This document shows, piece by piece, positions 25,868 to 34,509 of a stretch of 64,000 nt of DNA. Numbering within the stretch: position 1 is the stretch's first letter; every line of letters begins with the position of its first letter. The notes beneath the pieces are model-generated. The model worked only from the letters and a program-made list of their open reading frames with translations. It searched no databases and was not told the origin of the DNA. Source of the stretch: UBA964 sp031382085 (GTDB taxonomy: Bacteria; Pseudomonadota; Gammaproteobacteria; Steroidobacterales; Steroidobacteraceae). A program made the position numbers and the translations under genes. The stretch is from NCBI GenBank assembly GCA_031382085.1, contig JANMYM010000036.1, positions 62,001-126,000 of the forward strand. The letters run 5' to 3'.

Positions 25868-27537
25868 GGCTGCGACCCAGAGGACTTCGCTGCGGCCAAT
25901 GCGGCGCTGACTATTGTCTGGGCTTCCTGAAGGATCAAGCGCAAATGAGAGTCGCCGCGGAAGCTCTCGGCGTAAATCTTGTAAACGTTTTCGGTGCCCG
26001 ACGGGCGGGCGGCGAACCAGCCACTTTCGGCGACCACCTTCAAGCCGCCGATGGGCGCATCGTTTCCTGGCGCCCGGGTGAGGAGAGTTTGGATCTTCTC
26101 GCCGGCCAGGTGCGTGGACTGCACTTGCCCGGGTGCGAGACTCAGCAACGCCGCTTTTTCGTCGGCCGTAGCTGCCGCCTCCACACGATCATTGACCGGC
26201 GATCCGAACGGTTGGGCAAGGCTGCTGTATAGCGCGCCGGGGTCGCGGCCCATTGTCGCGGTGATTTCCGCCGCGAGCAATGACAGGACGATGCCATCTT
26301 TGTCCGTGGTCCACACGCTGCCATCTCGTCGCAGGAAAGTAGCACCGGCGCTCTCTTCGCCGGCAAATCCCAGTGAGCTGCCTAACAGTCCTGCAACGAA
26401 CCACTTGAACCCGACCGGTACCTCGTACAGCTGCCGGCCGAGCGTGGCGGCAACGCGATCCATCATCTGGCTACTGACCACGGTCTTGCCAATAGCTGCG
26501 GTGCCGGGCCAATGCGGTCGGTGCTGGAATAGATAGTGCATGGCGGCTGTTAGGTAGTGATTGGGGGGCAGCAGCCCCCCGCCGGGCGTGACAATCCCGT
26601 GCCGATCGTGGTCGGTGTCGCAACCAAAGGCGATATCGAATCGATCTTTCAAATCGATCAACCGCTGCATCGCATAGGGCGAGGACGGGTCCATACGGAT
26701 TTGCCCGTCCCAATCCACCGTCATGAAGCGGAAGGTGGGATCGACGGCATCACTGATGATGGTAAGGTCGAGGCGATGTCGCTCGGCGATTCGCGCCCAG
26801 TAATGCACGCCGGCGCCGCCGAGTGGATCCACACCCAAGCGCAGCCCGGCGTCACGGATCACGTCGAAATCCAGTACCTGGTCGAGGTCAGCGACATAAG
26901 TTGTTAGGAAATCGTACTCATGCGTGGTGCCAGCGCGGCGTGCTTGTCTGAATGGCAGCCGCCTAACGCCTTTAAGACCCTCTGCCAGCAGAGCATTGGC
27001 GGTGGCTTCGATCCAACCGGTGATGCCGGTGTCGGCCGGGCCACCGTTCGGCGGGTTGTACTTCACGCCACCACTGTCGGGTGGATTGTGCGAGGGTGTG
27101 ATGACAATGCCGTCCGCCAGTTTGGCTTTGCGGCCGCGGTTGTGTCCCAGAATCGCGTGCGAGACCGCCGGAGTCGGCGTGTATTCGTCACCCGAGGCGA
27201 TCATCACCTCCACATTATTGGCGGCCAGTACCTCGAGTGCACTCGCGAACGCGGGCGCCGATAGCGCGTGCGTGTCAAAGCCGAGGAACAACGGGCCGTC
27301 GATGCTCTGACGCTTACGGTAAGCGCAGATCGCCTGGCAGATTGCTAGCACATGCGCCTCGTTGAAACTGTTGCGCAACGCCGAGCCGCGATGTCCCGAG
27401 GTGCCAAATGCGACGCGCTGCGCCGGCACGGCTGGATCGGGGCTTTCGCTGTAATAGGCAGTGATCAGTCGCGGCACATCGACTAACAACTCGGCTGGTG
27501 CGGGCCGCCCTGCGAGTGGACTGAGTTGCATGCTCAT
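25864..27537 (-). CDS. pgm: Alpha-phosphoglucomutase
   Basis: Cytosolic enzyme of 557 residues interconverting glucose 1-phosphate and glucose 6-phosphate. Landmarks: FGTSGHRGSALRNSFNE at the N-terminus, the phosphoserine loop VITPSHNPPDSGGVKYNPPN, the metal loop AFGCDTDHDRHGIVTPGG, sugar loop GFAGEESAGATFLR and the C-terminal phosphate loop ARPSGTENVYKIYAESF. It links glucan-derived glucose 1-phosphate to the phosphoketolase route. Both ends overlap neighbouring genes by 4 bases. Confidence 0.95.
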   Translation of the reverse strand: MSMQLSPLAGRPAPAELLVDVPRLITAYYSESPDPAVPAQRVAFGTSGHRGSALRNSFNEAHVLAICQAICAYRKRQSIDGPLFLGFDTHALSAPAFASALEVLAANNVEVMIASGDEYTPTPAVSHAILGHNRGRKAKLADGIVITPSHNPPDSGGVKYNPPNGGPADTGITGWIEATANALLAEGLKGVRRLPFRQARRAGTTHEYDFLTTYVADLDQVLDFDVIRDAGLRLGVDPLGGAGVHYWARIAERHRLDLTIISDAVDPTFRFMTVDWDGQIRMDPSSPYAMQRLIDLKDRFDIAFGCDTDHDRHGIVTPGGGLLPPNHYLTAAMHYLFQHRPHWPGTAAIGKTVVSSQMMDRVAATLGRQLYEVPVGFKWFVAGLLGSSLGFAGEESAGATFLRRDGSVWTTDKDGIVLSLLAAEITATMGRDPGALYSSLAQPFGSPVNDRVEAAATADEKAALLSLAPGQVQSTHLAGEKIQTLLTRAPGNDAPIGGLKVVAESGWFAARPSGTENVYKIYAESFRGDSHLRLILQEAQTIVSAALAAAKSSGSQP

Positions 27538-28622
27538 TTGGCGAGACGTTGTAGCAGCTCGTGCCAGGATTTGACGAACGCCTGCGCGCCGTCGCGTTGC
27601 AGCTCAGCCGCAAGCCGATCGACATCGATGGACGCAGCCGCAAAACGCGCCAGAATCGCCTCGCAGTCGCCGCCGTCTGCAGCCATCACCGACTGAACCT
27701 GGCCGTGCGCAGCGAATGCGTGCAGCGTTTTCTCGGGCATCGTGTTGATCGTGCCTGACGCCGCCAGAGCCTCGACATACAGCGTATCTCTGCCCCGTGG
27801 ATCTTTGCTGCCGGTGCTGGCCCAGAGCAAGCGCTGCGGTTTTGCTCCGGCGGTGACAAGTACGCGCCAACGTCTTGACTCCAGTAGTTCGCAATAAGCA
27901 CGATAGGTGCGAGCAGAAATCGCGATCCCCAAGCGGTTGCGTAGTTCGTCTGGCAGTTTGTCGTTCACGGCCCGATCCCAACGACTGACGAACAGTGAGG
28001 CGACCGAACCGACTTGCGGATCCAGCCCCGCGACGATACGTCGTTCAATCCCGCGCAGATACGCCTCCGCGGACGCCAGGTACTGTTCGCGCGAGAACAA
28101 CAAGGTCACATTGATGGGCACGCCGGCAAAGATTGATTCCTCGATTGCCGGAATGCCGGCCGGCGTGCCCGGAATCTTGACGAACAGATTCCGCCGATCA
28201 GCCTGCCGCCAAATCCGCGCGGCCGCACGAATGCTGTCCGCAGTGTTGTTAGCCAGCAGCGGTGAGAGCTCCATCGAGACCCAACCATCAACACCCGCGG
28301 TCGCGTCAAAGATCGGCCGGAACAGATCGGCGGCGCGTCTCAGATCCTGGAGCGCCAGTTCCTCGAACAGCGCCTCGCCCAAGTACCCGGACTTGGACTT
28401 CTCGCGGATGCCGTCGTCGTAGGCGTCCGTGCCGACCATCGCTTCGTTGAAAATGGTGGGATTCGAGGTCAGGCCGGTCACCGACAGGTCGTCTATGTAG
28501 CTGCGCAAGCGGCCATCATCGAGAATGCCGCGACTTATGCTGTCCAGCCAAAGGCTCTGGCCGAGCTCGCGCAATTGCCGAACCGGGCTCATGCGACCGC
28601 CATTCTCAATGCCTGGCAGCAT
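27534..28622 (-). CDS. tal: Transaldolase
   Basis: Pentose-phosphate enzyme of 362 residues, the length of the longer bacterial transaldolases. Schiff-base lysine lies in RNLFVKIPGTPAGIPAIEES; the opening LWLDSISRGILDDGRLRSYI and VTGLTSNPTIFNEAM are family signatures. With phosphoketolase it can recycle erythrose 4-phosphate to sedoheptulose 7-phosphate, as in the bifid shunt. It is the first enzyme gene of the overlapping set tal-pgm-ackA-xfp; its start overlaps the preceding membrane-protein stop by 17 bases. Confidence 0.94.
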   Translation of the reverse strand: MLPGIENGGRMSPVRQLRELGQSLWLDSISRGILDDGRLRSYIDDLSVTGLTSNPTIFNEAMVGTDAYDDGIREKSKSGYLGEALFEELALQDLRRAADLFRPIFDATAGVDGWVSMELSPLLANNTADSIRAAARIWRQADRRNLFVKIPGTPAGIPAIEESIFAGVPINVTLLFSREQYLASAEAYLRGIERRIVAGLDPQVGSVASLFVSRWDRAVNDKLPDELRNRLGIAISARTYRAYCELLESRRWRVLVTAGAKPQRLLWASTGSKDPRGRDTLYVEALAASGTINTMPEKTLHAFAAHGQVQSVMAADGGDCEAILARFAAASIDVDRLAAELQRDGAQAFVKSWHELLQRLAK

Positions 28623-29019
28623 ACAAAAACACGCCTACCAGCCAGGCTAACGCGGGGACTAACAACAACCACCTGAAATCCGACTGGAGCGCAAAGTTTG
28701 TGGCACTCATCAGCACAACTGTGAGCATTCCAGACAGAACAATGGCCCAGATGGCACCGCTCATTCGCCGCGGCAATGCCGCAGCGGCAACGAAGATGGT
28801 CAGTACGCCGGCAGCTGCGATAAAGCCACCCATGACCGTGAACACCTTCTGCAACCAACCCTCAAGACCTGGCACAGCAGATCGAGTCTGTGCAAGAGTC
28901 GTCCCCATGTAGCGCAAGTCTTCCGGCAATATGGGCGGCCGCAGAACGATGAAATAGAGTCCTAGACCAACGAGCCACAACCCGCACGCGAAGAGCATCC
29001 AGTTTGAGACGTGGCGCAT
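28606..29019 (-). CDS. Small integral membrane protein, unknown function
   Basis: Protein of 137 residues with four hydrophobic helices (about residues 7-27, 63-83, 90-108, 116-134) and a periplasmic or cytoplasmic loop containing ILPEDLRYMGTTLAQTRSAV. I recognise no family by name. Its stop lies inside tal, so it is probably co-translated with the sugar-phosphate operon, and it follows a lipoprotein gene by 5 bases. Confidence 0.7.
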   Translation of the reverse strand: MRHVSNWMLFACGLWLVGLGLYFIVLRPPILPEDLRYMGTTLAQTRSAVPGLEGWLQKVFTVMGGFIAAAGVLTIFVAAAALPRRMSGAIWAIVLSGMLTVVLMSATNFALQSDFRWLLLVPALAWLVGVFLYAARH

Positions 29020-29024
29020 CTGTG

Positions 29025-29513
29025 TTACCCATCGGGGGCGTGTTCATAAACGAACTGCGTCTGGATAGGACGAGTTGCGCGCGCGCGTCGAATTTCGAGG
29101 TGAATACGATATGGGTCGTGACCCTGCATCAGGAAAAATCCGCCATAGCTCACAACGCCGTTGTCTAACATCGGCTCCAGCTCGCGATCAGGCGCGTGGT
29201 CGTAGGAAGAATCGCCAACGCCCGCCGTCACCCGCGCATCAGAGATTCTATTGCCCGTGCTGGCATCGAACAGTGCGACAACAACATGATGCGAGTTCGG
29301 GCCTTCGATCGTGCCACCGTGCAAGGCACCCGCATCACCCATGCGGGTGGGATGATCGCGCACCAGCGCCGCGGGCACGACGCCGAGATAGATCGTGATT
29401 CCGCCGACTGTTTGAGAGTCGCGTGGAAGATCGCGCGCATCGCTGCAGCCGGCGGCTGCGCTGATGCACAGCAGCGCGATCATTGAAAGCGCGATTCGCA
29501 AACGCAGGATCAA
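29025..29513 (-). CDS. Putative lipoprotein, unknown function
   Basis: Exported protein of 162 residues. The N-terminus is a lipoprotein signal (LSMIALLCISAAAGCSDARD, lipobox AAGC with Cys at about 22). The mature part is probably beta-rich: VGGITIYLGVVPAALV, HHVVVALFDASTGNRISDAR and GGFFLMQGHDPYRIHLEIRR. The histidine-containing GPNSHHVVVAL stretch recalls domains found beside metal-resistance genes, but I cannot name a family with confidence. It directly abuts the DUF5676 gene. Confidence 0.65.
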   Translation of the reverse strand: MILRLRIALSMIALLCISAAAGCSDARDLPRDSQTVGGITIYLGVVPAALVRDHPTRMGDAGALHGGTIEGPNSHHVVVALFDASTGNRISDARVTAGVGDSSYDHAPDRELEPMLDNGVVSYGGFFLMQGHDPYRIHLEIRRARATRPIQTQFVYEHAPDG

Positions 29514-29786
29514 TTACGAACCCGTTGCAACCGCCGCACGTCGGGCGAGAAAATTATAGATCGGGACAAATACCAGTCCCACGTAGGCGCCGTAAAGAAA
29601 GCTTTCAACCACTCCCAGCACGAAGCCCAGCAATGTCAGCCACTTGAACGCGGGTAAAGCCATTTCGAGGAATATCGCCATGCCGTGCAATCTTGACGGT
29701 ACGATCAATCCGTAGATGACGCATAACACAAAGCTAACAGCCGTGAAAATTCCCAGCGACCAGGTTACAATTCTAATATTAAGCAT
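29514..29786 (-). CDS. DUF5676-like small membrane protein
   Basis: Protein of 90 residues with two long hydrophobic helices (about 8-30 and 45-75). Layout and ends (MLNIRIVTWSLGIFTAVSFV and GLVFVPIYNFLARR) fit the DUF5676 membrane proteins that recur in heavy-metal and copper gene clusters; the function is unknown. It abuts the lipoprotein gene without a gap. An inverted repeat GCGTTT-tgc-AAACGC lies at 29801-29815, between it and the next gene upstream. Confidence 0.6.
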   Translation of the reverse strand: MLNIRIVTWSLGIFTAVSFVLCVIYGLIVPSRLHGMAIFLEMALPAFKWLTLLGFVLGVVESFLYGAYVGLVFVPIYNFLARRAAVATGS

Positions 29787-29817
29787 TGATCCAACTCCTC
29801 ATGCGTTTTGCAAACGC

Positions 29818-30015
29818 TTAGTGCTGATGCCCGCCTGCAGGCGGGTCTACTGGTCGATCCTGCGCTTTGTCTTTATCCGGCTCATTGCGGCGCCGCTGCG
29901 GATCTCCACCACTGTGCCCACCATGTCCGCCGTGCCCGCCATGTCCAAACAGGTGCATCGCGATAAAGGCAATGAAGCCCAGGACCCAGAACCAGTTTTC
30001 CGTTAGCCAAGCCAT
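29818..30015 (-). CDS. DUF2933-like His/Gly-rich membrane peptide
   Basis: Protein of 65 residues: MAWLTENWFWVLGFIAFIAM forms one helix, followed by LFGHGGHGGHGGHSGGD, a histidine-glycine repeat, and a charged tail ending in GGHQH. This matches DUF2933 proteins, common near copper exporters and multicopper oxidases. The histidines could bind copper or other soft metals at the membrane surface; that role is inferred. Confidence 0.75.
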   Translation of the reverse strand: MAWLTENWFWVLGFIAFIAMHLFGHGGHGGHGGHSGGDPQRRRNEPDKDKAQDRPVDPPAGGHQH

Positions 30016-30110
30016 GACGTTTCTCCGCGATTAAAGTTGATTACGCACAACAGGAATGCTCTTTAACACCCCGATGCTTGGTTGCCGCGAGGCGGCGCGG
30101 TATTCATTCA

Positions 30111-30584
30111 TCACGACTTCTTGTTAGCGTGCGGCAGCGCTTTCCGGCTGCGCACAATCTCAACGGAACACCGGGCATGCAGAGCCACTGCCTGGGAAAC
30201 TGACCCGAGCAGGAAACGTTCAAATCCGCCCTGACCGTGTGAGCCGACGACAATCAAATCCGCTGCGAACTTTTCCGCCTCTTCGAGGATCTCTCGCTTC
30301 GGAGTCCCGGAAAGGACTGCCATCGTTATGTTGAACTGACGGCTCCCGGGACCTTTGCGGAGTTTGCCGACCGCCGTGTCGACCGCCGTACGCGCCCGCT
30401 CTTTGGCCCCTTTCTCCAGATCTACAACTAAGCCCATTTCGCCCGGAAGCGCCCCCGAAAAAGTGATCGGTTCGACCACTGAAATCACCCGCACGTCACT
30501 ATCCGGCGGAAAATGGCGGTCGCAAACCTCGTCTACGGCTACTGCGCTTTGCTCGGAACCGTCAATTGCTAAAAGTATTTTCAT
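30111..30584 (-). CDS. Universal stress protein (UspA family)
   Basis: Cytosolic protein of 157 residues. MKILLAIDGSEQSAVAVDEV opens the alpha/beta fold, and the C-terminal ATP-binding motif is complete: LIVVGSHGQGGFERFLLGSV followed by SQAVALHARCSVEIVR, i.e. G-x2-G-x9-G-(S/T). It is thus of the ATP-binding type. It stands between DUF2933 and an SRPBCC protein in the metal/stress section of the island; Usp proteins often accompany phosphoketolase, PPK2 and metal genes in low-oxygen stress regulons, which is an inference here. Confidence 0.92.
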   Translation of the reverse strand: MKILLAIDGSEQSAVAVDEVCDRHFPPDSDVRVISVVEPITFSGALPGEMGLVVDLEKGAKERARTAVDTAVGKLRKGPGSRQFNITMAVLSGTPKREILEEAEKFAADLIVVGSHGQGGFERFLLGSVSQAVALHARCSVEIVRSRKALPHANKKS

Positions 30585-30662
30585 CGCGTCTCTCCTTTGT
30601 GTCGATGTGGTGCAGGCTGGATACAGCGCCCGCAGAAAAACTAGCTGTGGCCGAGAAGCACA

Positions 30663-31157
30663 TCAGTTGAAATGCTTGGTGGCGCCCACGACCATCTGTT
30701 GCGCGCACCAGCGCCCGTAGACGGCGCCGAGCAAGGAACCAAACCATGATCCCGGAGCGTTGATCGGCAGACTGTAGTGAATAAAGACGCGCACCTGCGA
30801 CGAATCGCCTTTGCGTGTCAACTCAAAGCCCATGCGGTAGTTCGCAATGATCAGGAGCTTGGGCGTTCCGATGGTCGCCCAGACCTTCATCGCTGGGACT
30901 TGGCGCTCGGTGATGATCTCTTCCAGCGAAAGCCGAATTCCCATCATGCGGCCATGCATGCGAACGATTGATCCGATCACCCGTCCACCACCGGCATCGA
31001 CATCTATCGACATGCTCGAGCCCAGCGTCATCAATGACGCCTCACCCATGTGCGCAGACAATGCCTTCGGATCGTCCAGAAAGGCGAACACCTGCTCGAC
31101 CGGCGCATTGGCTAGTCCGGAGCTTTCTTGGTGAAAGGGAAACGATTGACCAGTCAC
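30663..31157 (-). CDS. SRPBCC (START-like) domain protein
   Basis: Protein of 164 residues with a START/Bet v 1 fold. The N-terminal helix-grip element is NAPVEQVFAFLDDPKALSAH, followed by antiparallel strands (IRLSLEEIITERQVPAMKVW, GFELTRKGDSSQVRVFIHYS) and a long C-terminal helix. I place the start at GTG 31157, which shares a base with the ATPase stop (TAGTG); the longer open frame lies inside the ATPase gene. The ligand is unknown; relatives bind lipids or hydrophobic metabolites. Confidence 0.75.
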   Translation of the reverse strand: MTGQSFPFHQESSGLANAPVEQVFAFLDDPKALSAHMGEASLMTLGSSMSIDVDAGGGRVIGSIVRMHGRMMGIRLSLEEIITERQVPAMKVWATIGTPKLLIIANYRMGFELTRKGDSSQVRVFIHYSLPINAPGSWFGSLLGAVYGRWCAQQMVVGATKHFN

Positions 31158-33592
31158 TACGAGCGCTCGATCGGCGCTTGTTGCGCCTTTCCAGGAATCA
31201 AAGGTACTGGGACCGAGTCTGGAACCGCTGTCTTTTCGGGCTGACGAATACCTGCCAGCTTGGTGCGCTTCAACATCAACGCGTTTATCGCCACGATCAA
31301 CGTGCTGCCGGACATCGACAACGCCGCGATCTCCGGGCTGAGCACAAAGGGATACAGCACGCCCGCCGCGAGTGGGAACGCGATGACGTTGTAGCCTACC
31401 GCCCACCAGAGATTCTGGTGCATTTTGCGCAATGTCGCTCGCGACAGTTCGATTGCACCTACGATGTCATAGGGGTCGCTCTTCATCAGCACGACATCGG
31501 CGCTTTCCATTGCGACATCAGTGCCGGCGCCAATGGCAAACCCGACGTTAGCCTGCGTGAGCGCGGGCGCGTCGTTCACACCATCGCCCACCATGCCCAC
31601 TTTCTTGCCCGTAGCCTGAAGTTCCTTGATCTTTTCAGCCTTCTGAGCCGGCAACACATCAGCTAACACACTGTCAATGCCAAGATCCGCGGCGATGCGC
31701 TTGGCCGTCGCCGCGTTGTCGCCGGTCAACATCACCACATCTATCTTGCGTTCGCGCAGTTTGGCGACAGCAGCTTTCGATGTAGGCCGAATGGCATCGG
31801 CAATCGCAATGAGCCCAATCACGCGACCCGCCTCCGCCACATGGACCACGGTGCGCCCATCCGCCTGCAAACGAGTGGCCTGAGCGTCTAGGATGCCGAG
31901 CGCGAGCTTTTGCGTGTCCATCAGCCGCCGATTGCCCAAGTACACCGTACCCCCAGCGGTTTCGGCACGCGCGCCCATGCCATCGAGACTTTCGAATCCG
32001 GTGGGCGGCACGATGCTGAGTTTGGACGCCCTCCGAACGATGGCTTGCGCCAGAGGATGCGCGGAGCCTTGTTCGACCGCGGCCGCCGCGGTCAGCACGA
32101 CGTCTTCGGTAACACCGTCCGCCGTGACGATCTCGACCACTTCCGGTTGGCCCACCGTCAGTGTTCCAGTCTTATCGAACACGATGACGTTGAGCTGGGT
32201 CGCATCTTCGAGCGCCGAAGCGTTCTTAAAGAGTATGCCGTTCGCAGCACCCAGGCCCGTGCTAACCATGACAGCCATCGGCGTCGCGAGTCCTAACGCA
32301 TCCGGACAGGCGATCACGAAGACCGTGATGGTCAACGTCACGGCAAACAACAGCGGCTGGCCAACTACCCAAAGCCACACCGCGAAAGTCGCCAGACCGA
32401 TAACGATCGCGGCGATCACCAGCCATTGTGCGGCCCTGTCTGCCAGGAGCTGCGCCGGCGCCTTGGAGTTCTGCGCTTCCTGCACGAGTTTGACGATCTG
32501 TGCGAGTGCCGAGTCAGCCCCGATCTTGGTCGCCTTGTAGCGAAAGCTGCCGCTCTTGTTGATGGTCGCACCGATCACGGTCGCGCCCGGACCCTTTTGG
32601 ACCGGCATCGACTCGCCCGTTAGCATGGATTCGTCGACCAGTGATTCGCCGGACTCGATCGTGCCATCGACGGGAATCTTGTTACCGGGCCGGATCACGA
32701 CGATTTCGTCTGCCAGCACCTCTGCTGTAGGAACCTCCACTTCAGCGCCATTGCGAATGACATTGGCTTTCGTCGGCGTGAGATTCATCAGCGCCGTAAT
32801 GGCGGACGACGCTCCCGCGCGAGCGCGCATTTCAAGCCAGTGCCCCAGCAGAATAAAAACTAACAGCACCGATGCTGCTTCGAAGAACTGGCCACCGCCT
32901 TTGAAAAAGAAGGTGGTGCCAATACTGAACAAATACCCCGTACCCACGCTCAACACGATCAGCGCCGCCATGCCCAGGACGCCCTTCTGCAATGCTCGCC
33001 AGGCCGAGACGAAGAACGGCCAGCTCGGGTAAAGGATCGCGGCGCTCGCAAAGAAAAACAGCCACAGATTGAGATCCAGCCCGAATGGCGGTGCCGGTGG
33101 CTTGAACATTCCACCCATGGGTGCGTAGACAAAAATGGGTAAGGTGAAAACCAGGCAGATCCAGAATCGATTCCGCATGTCGCGAACCATGGCCGGCAAA
33201 TCCGCTCCGCCATGGCCCATCTCGTGCGCCATGTCGGCAGACATCGCCGGAGCTGCGCCAGCTGGTGGCTTGTGGCCGACGTGCGCGTTAGCAGGAGTGC
33301 CGGGGCCAGCGCGTGGATTGGCCGGTGCGGCTTCGGGGGCGGCGGCGGGCGTCGCTTCCTTCAACGCAGCGCCCGCCGGCGGTCCTTGCGCCGATTCATA
33401 CCCCTGCTTGCGAACGCCCGACTTGATGTCGGCAATATCGAGTCGCGTTTCGTCGTAGCGCACCGTAGCACTTTGCGCAGCATAGTTCACGGTGACGCTC
33501 TCGACGCCCGGCACCTCGCCGATGCGCTTCTCCACGCCTAGCACGCTCAATACCGACAGCATGTCGTGCACTTGCATAACGCTCGTTTTCAT
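31157..33592 (-). CDS. CopB-like P1B ATPase with CPD motif and Cys-less HMA domain
   Basis: Metal-exporting ATPase of 811 residues. Order: an HMA-fold domain (residues 1-67), an Ala/Pro linker with HVGHKP and MAHEMGHGG metal-binding histidines, eight helices, the phosphorylation site FDKTGTLTVGQ, MLTGDNAATAKR and GMVGDGVNDAPAL. Helices 7 and 8 (NLWWAVGYN, SMSGSTLIVAINAL) match the P1B-3/CopB group, but the helix-6 motif is IACPDALGLATP where CopB has CPH and CopA has CPC. The HMA domain reads HDMLSVLSV in place of GMTCxxC, so it has no thiol ligands. Copper or silver export is likely but specificity is uncertain. Its GTG-overlapped stop couples it to the SRPBCC gene. Confidence 0.85.
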   Translation of the reverse strand: MKTSVMQVHDMLSVLSVLGVEKRIGEVPGVESVTVNYAAQSATVRYDETRLDIADIKSGVRKQGYESAQGPPAGAALKEATPAAAPEAAPANPRAGPGTPANAHVGHKPPAGAAPAMSADMAHEMGHGGADLPAMVRDMRNRFWICLVFTLPIFVYAPMGGMFKPPAPPFGLDLNLWLFFFASAAILYPSWPFFVSAWRALQKGVLGMAALIVLSVGTGYLFSIGTTFFFKGGGQFFEAASVLLVFILLGHWLEMRARAGASSAITALMNLTPTKANVIRNGAEVEVPTAEVLADEIVVIRPGNKIPVDGTIESGESLVDESMLTGESMPVQKGPGATVIGATINKSGSFRYKATKIGADSALAQIVKLVQEAQNSKAPAQLLADRAAQWLVIAAIVIGLATFAVWLWVVGQPLLFAVTLTITVFVIACPDALGLATPMAVMVSTGLGAANGILFKNASALEDATQLNVIVFDKTGTLTVGQPEVVEIVTADGVTEDVVLTAAAAVEQGSAHPLAQAIVRRASKLSIVPPTGFESLDGMGARAETAGGTVYLGNRRLMDTQKLALGILDAQATRLQADGRTVVHVAEAGRVIGLIAIADAIRPTSKAAVAKLRERKIDVVMLTGDNAATAKRIAADLGIDSVLADVLPAQKAEKIKELQATGKKVGMVGDGVNDAPALTQANVGFAIGAGTDVAMESADVVLMKSDPYDIVGAIELSRATLRKMHQNLWWAVGYNVIAFPLAAGVLYPFVLSPEIAALSMSGSTLIVAINALMLKRTKLAGIRQPEKTAVPDSVPVPLIPGKAQQAPIERS

Positions 33593-33605
33593 TTACGGCA
33601 CAGCA

Positions 33606-33995
33606 TTACTTTCCTCGGACCATCTTGTGCTTGCCCCCACGCTCGATATCGCCCGCCCTTTCATCCCAAATCATTTCGCACACTGAGGCTGCTGCCGGCG
33701 CACCGGCGCGCCAAAGCCATCCCACCGGGAGAAAGCGATCTATCTGCCTGGCAGTGTCTTCAGTTGGCTGGAACGACACCAAAAGACCCGCTTCCACTTG
33801 CACGATGTCATCGGGAAGTGACTGGAATTCACCCGTTTGGTCGTCGTGCATGTGCGGCATGAAGATGCCGAGCTTGTATTCAGACAGCCTACGAAGCATC
33901 TCCTGGATTTCCGGAAGATGCATTGCGTCCTGAGCCGTTCTCAGCGCCTGCGGTAAAGCGAAGGCGCGAGTTCGTGAAACATTCGCTGTCGCCAT
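33606..33995 (-). CDS. Conserved-looking protein of unknown function
   Basis: Cytosolic-looking protein of 129 residues. Helical N-terminus (AFALPQALRTAQDAMHLPEI, EIQEMLRRLSEYKLGIFMPH) is followed by HMHDDQTGEFQSLPDDIVQV and a mixed C-terminal half ending in charged residues. GAGGAA lies 7 bases before ATG 33995, which I prefer over the upstream frame that overlaps the HMA gene. The MPHMHD histidine/methionine cluster could bind metal. I know no family name; it sits between the CopB-like ATPase and a stand-alone HMA protein. Confidence 0.6.
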   Translation of the reverse strand: MATANVSRTRAFALPQALRTAQDAMHLPEIQEMLRRLSEYKLGIFMPHMHDDQTGEFQSLPDDIVQVEAGLLVSFQPTEDTARQIDRFLPVGWLWRAGAPAAASVCEMIWDERAGDIERGGKHKMVRGK

Positions 33996-34032
33996 AGTGC
34001 GTTCCTCAAAAAGGCGGTTAATGAGTGTTGTG

Positions 34033-34446
34033 TTAGCTCTTATCCGGTGCCGTTTTGCCATCCGGTACTTTCGCTGGCGGCGCAGGAGTGGCGGCAGCAT
34101 CCGGAGCTGGTTTCTGCGCGACCGCTGCAGCGGGGACCGTCGCGTCCGGGACTGAGTGGCCTTCGTGACCATTGCCCGGCCCCCCAGAGATAGGCCCGTC
34201 CTTCAAGGCTGGATCGGCCTTCTTCGCAGGCGCAGCACTCGCGGCCGCCTCATAGCCACTCTGGCGAACGTCCGACCTGATATCGGCGATGTCGAGTCGG
34301 GTTTCGTCGTAGCGCACCGTGGCGTTCTGCGCAGCAAAATTGACGGTGACGCTTTCGACGCCCGGCACGTCGCCAATGCGCTTTTCAACGCCGACCACGC
34401 TCAACACCGACAGCATGTCGCGGACTTCAATAACGCTCGTCTTCAT
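34033..34446 (-). CDS. Stand-alone Cys-less HMA-fold protein with Ala/Pro tail
   Basis: Protein of 137 residues. Residues 1-67 are almost identical to the N-terminal domain of the ATPase at 31157-33592 (shared MLSVLSV, GVEKRIG, VPGVESVTVN, TVRYDETRLDIADI), so one arose from the other by duplication. The loop that holds GMTCxxC in copper chaperones reads RDMLSVLSV, so both cysteines are missing. The rest is a low-complexity Ala/Pro/Lys tail (AQKPAPDAAATPAPPAKVPD). No signal peptide is seen. A protein-protein contact role with the ATPase is more plausible than metal carriage. Confidence 0.75.
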   Translation of the reverse strand: MKTSVIEVRDMLSVLSVVGVEKRIGDVPGVESVTVNFAAQNATVRYDETRLDIADIRSDVRQSGYEAAASAAPAKKADPALKDGPISGGPGNGHEGHSVPDATVPAAAVAQKPAPDAAATPAPPAKVPDGKTAPDKS

Positions 34447-34509
34447 TGTGGTTCCTTAGTGGTGTTTCCATTCAAGTGTCATTGCCCAGATGCACTCCCG
34501 CAGCTGCAC

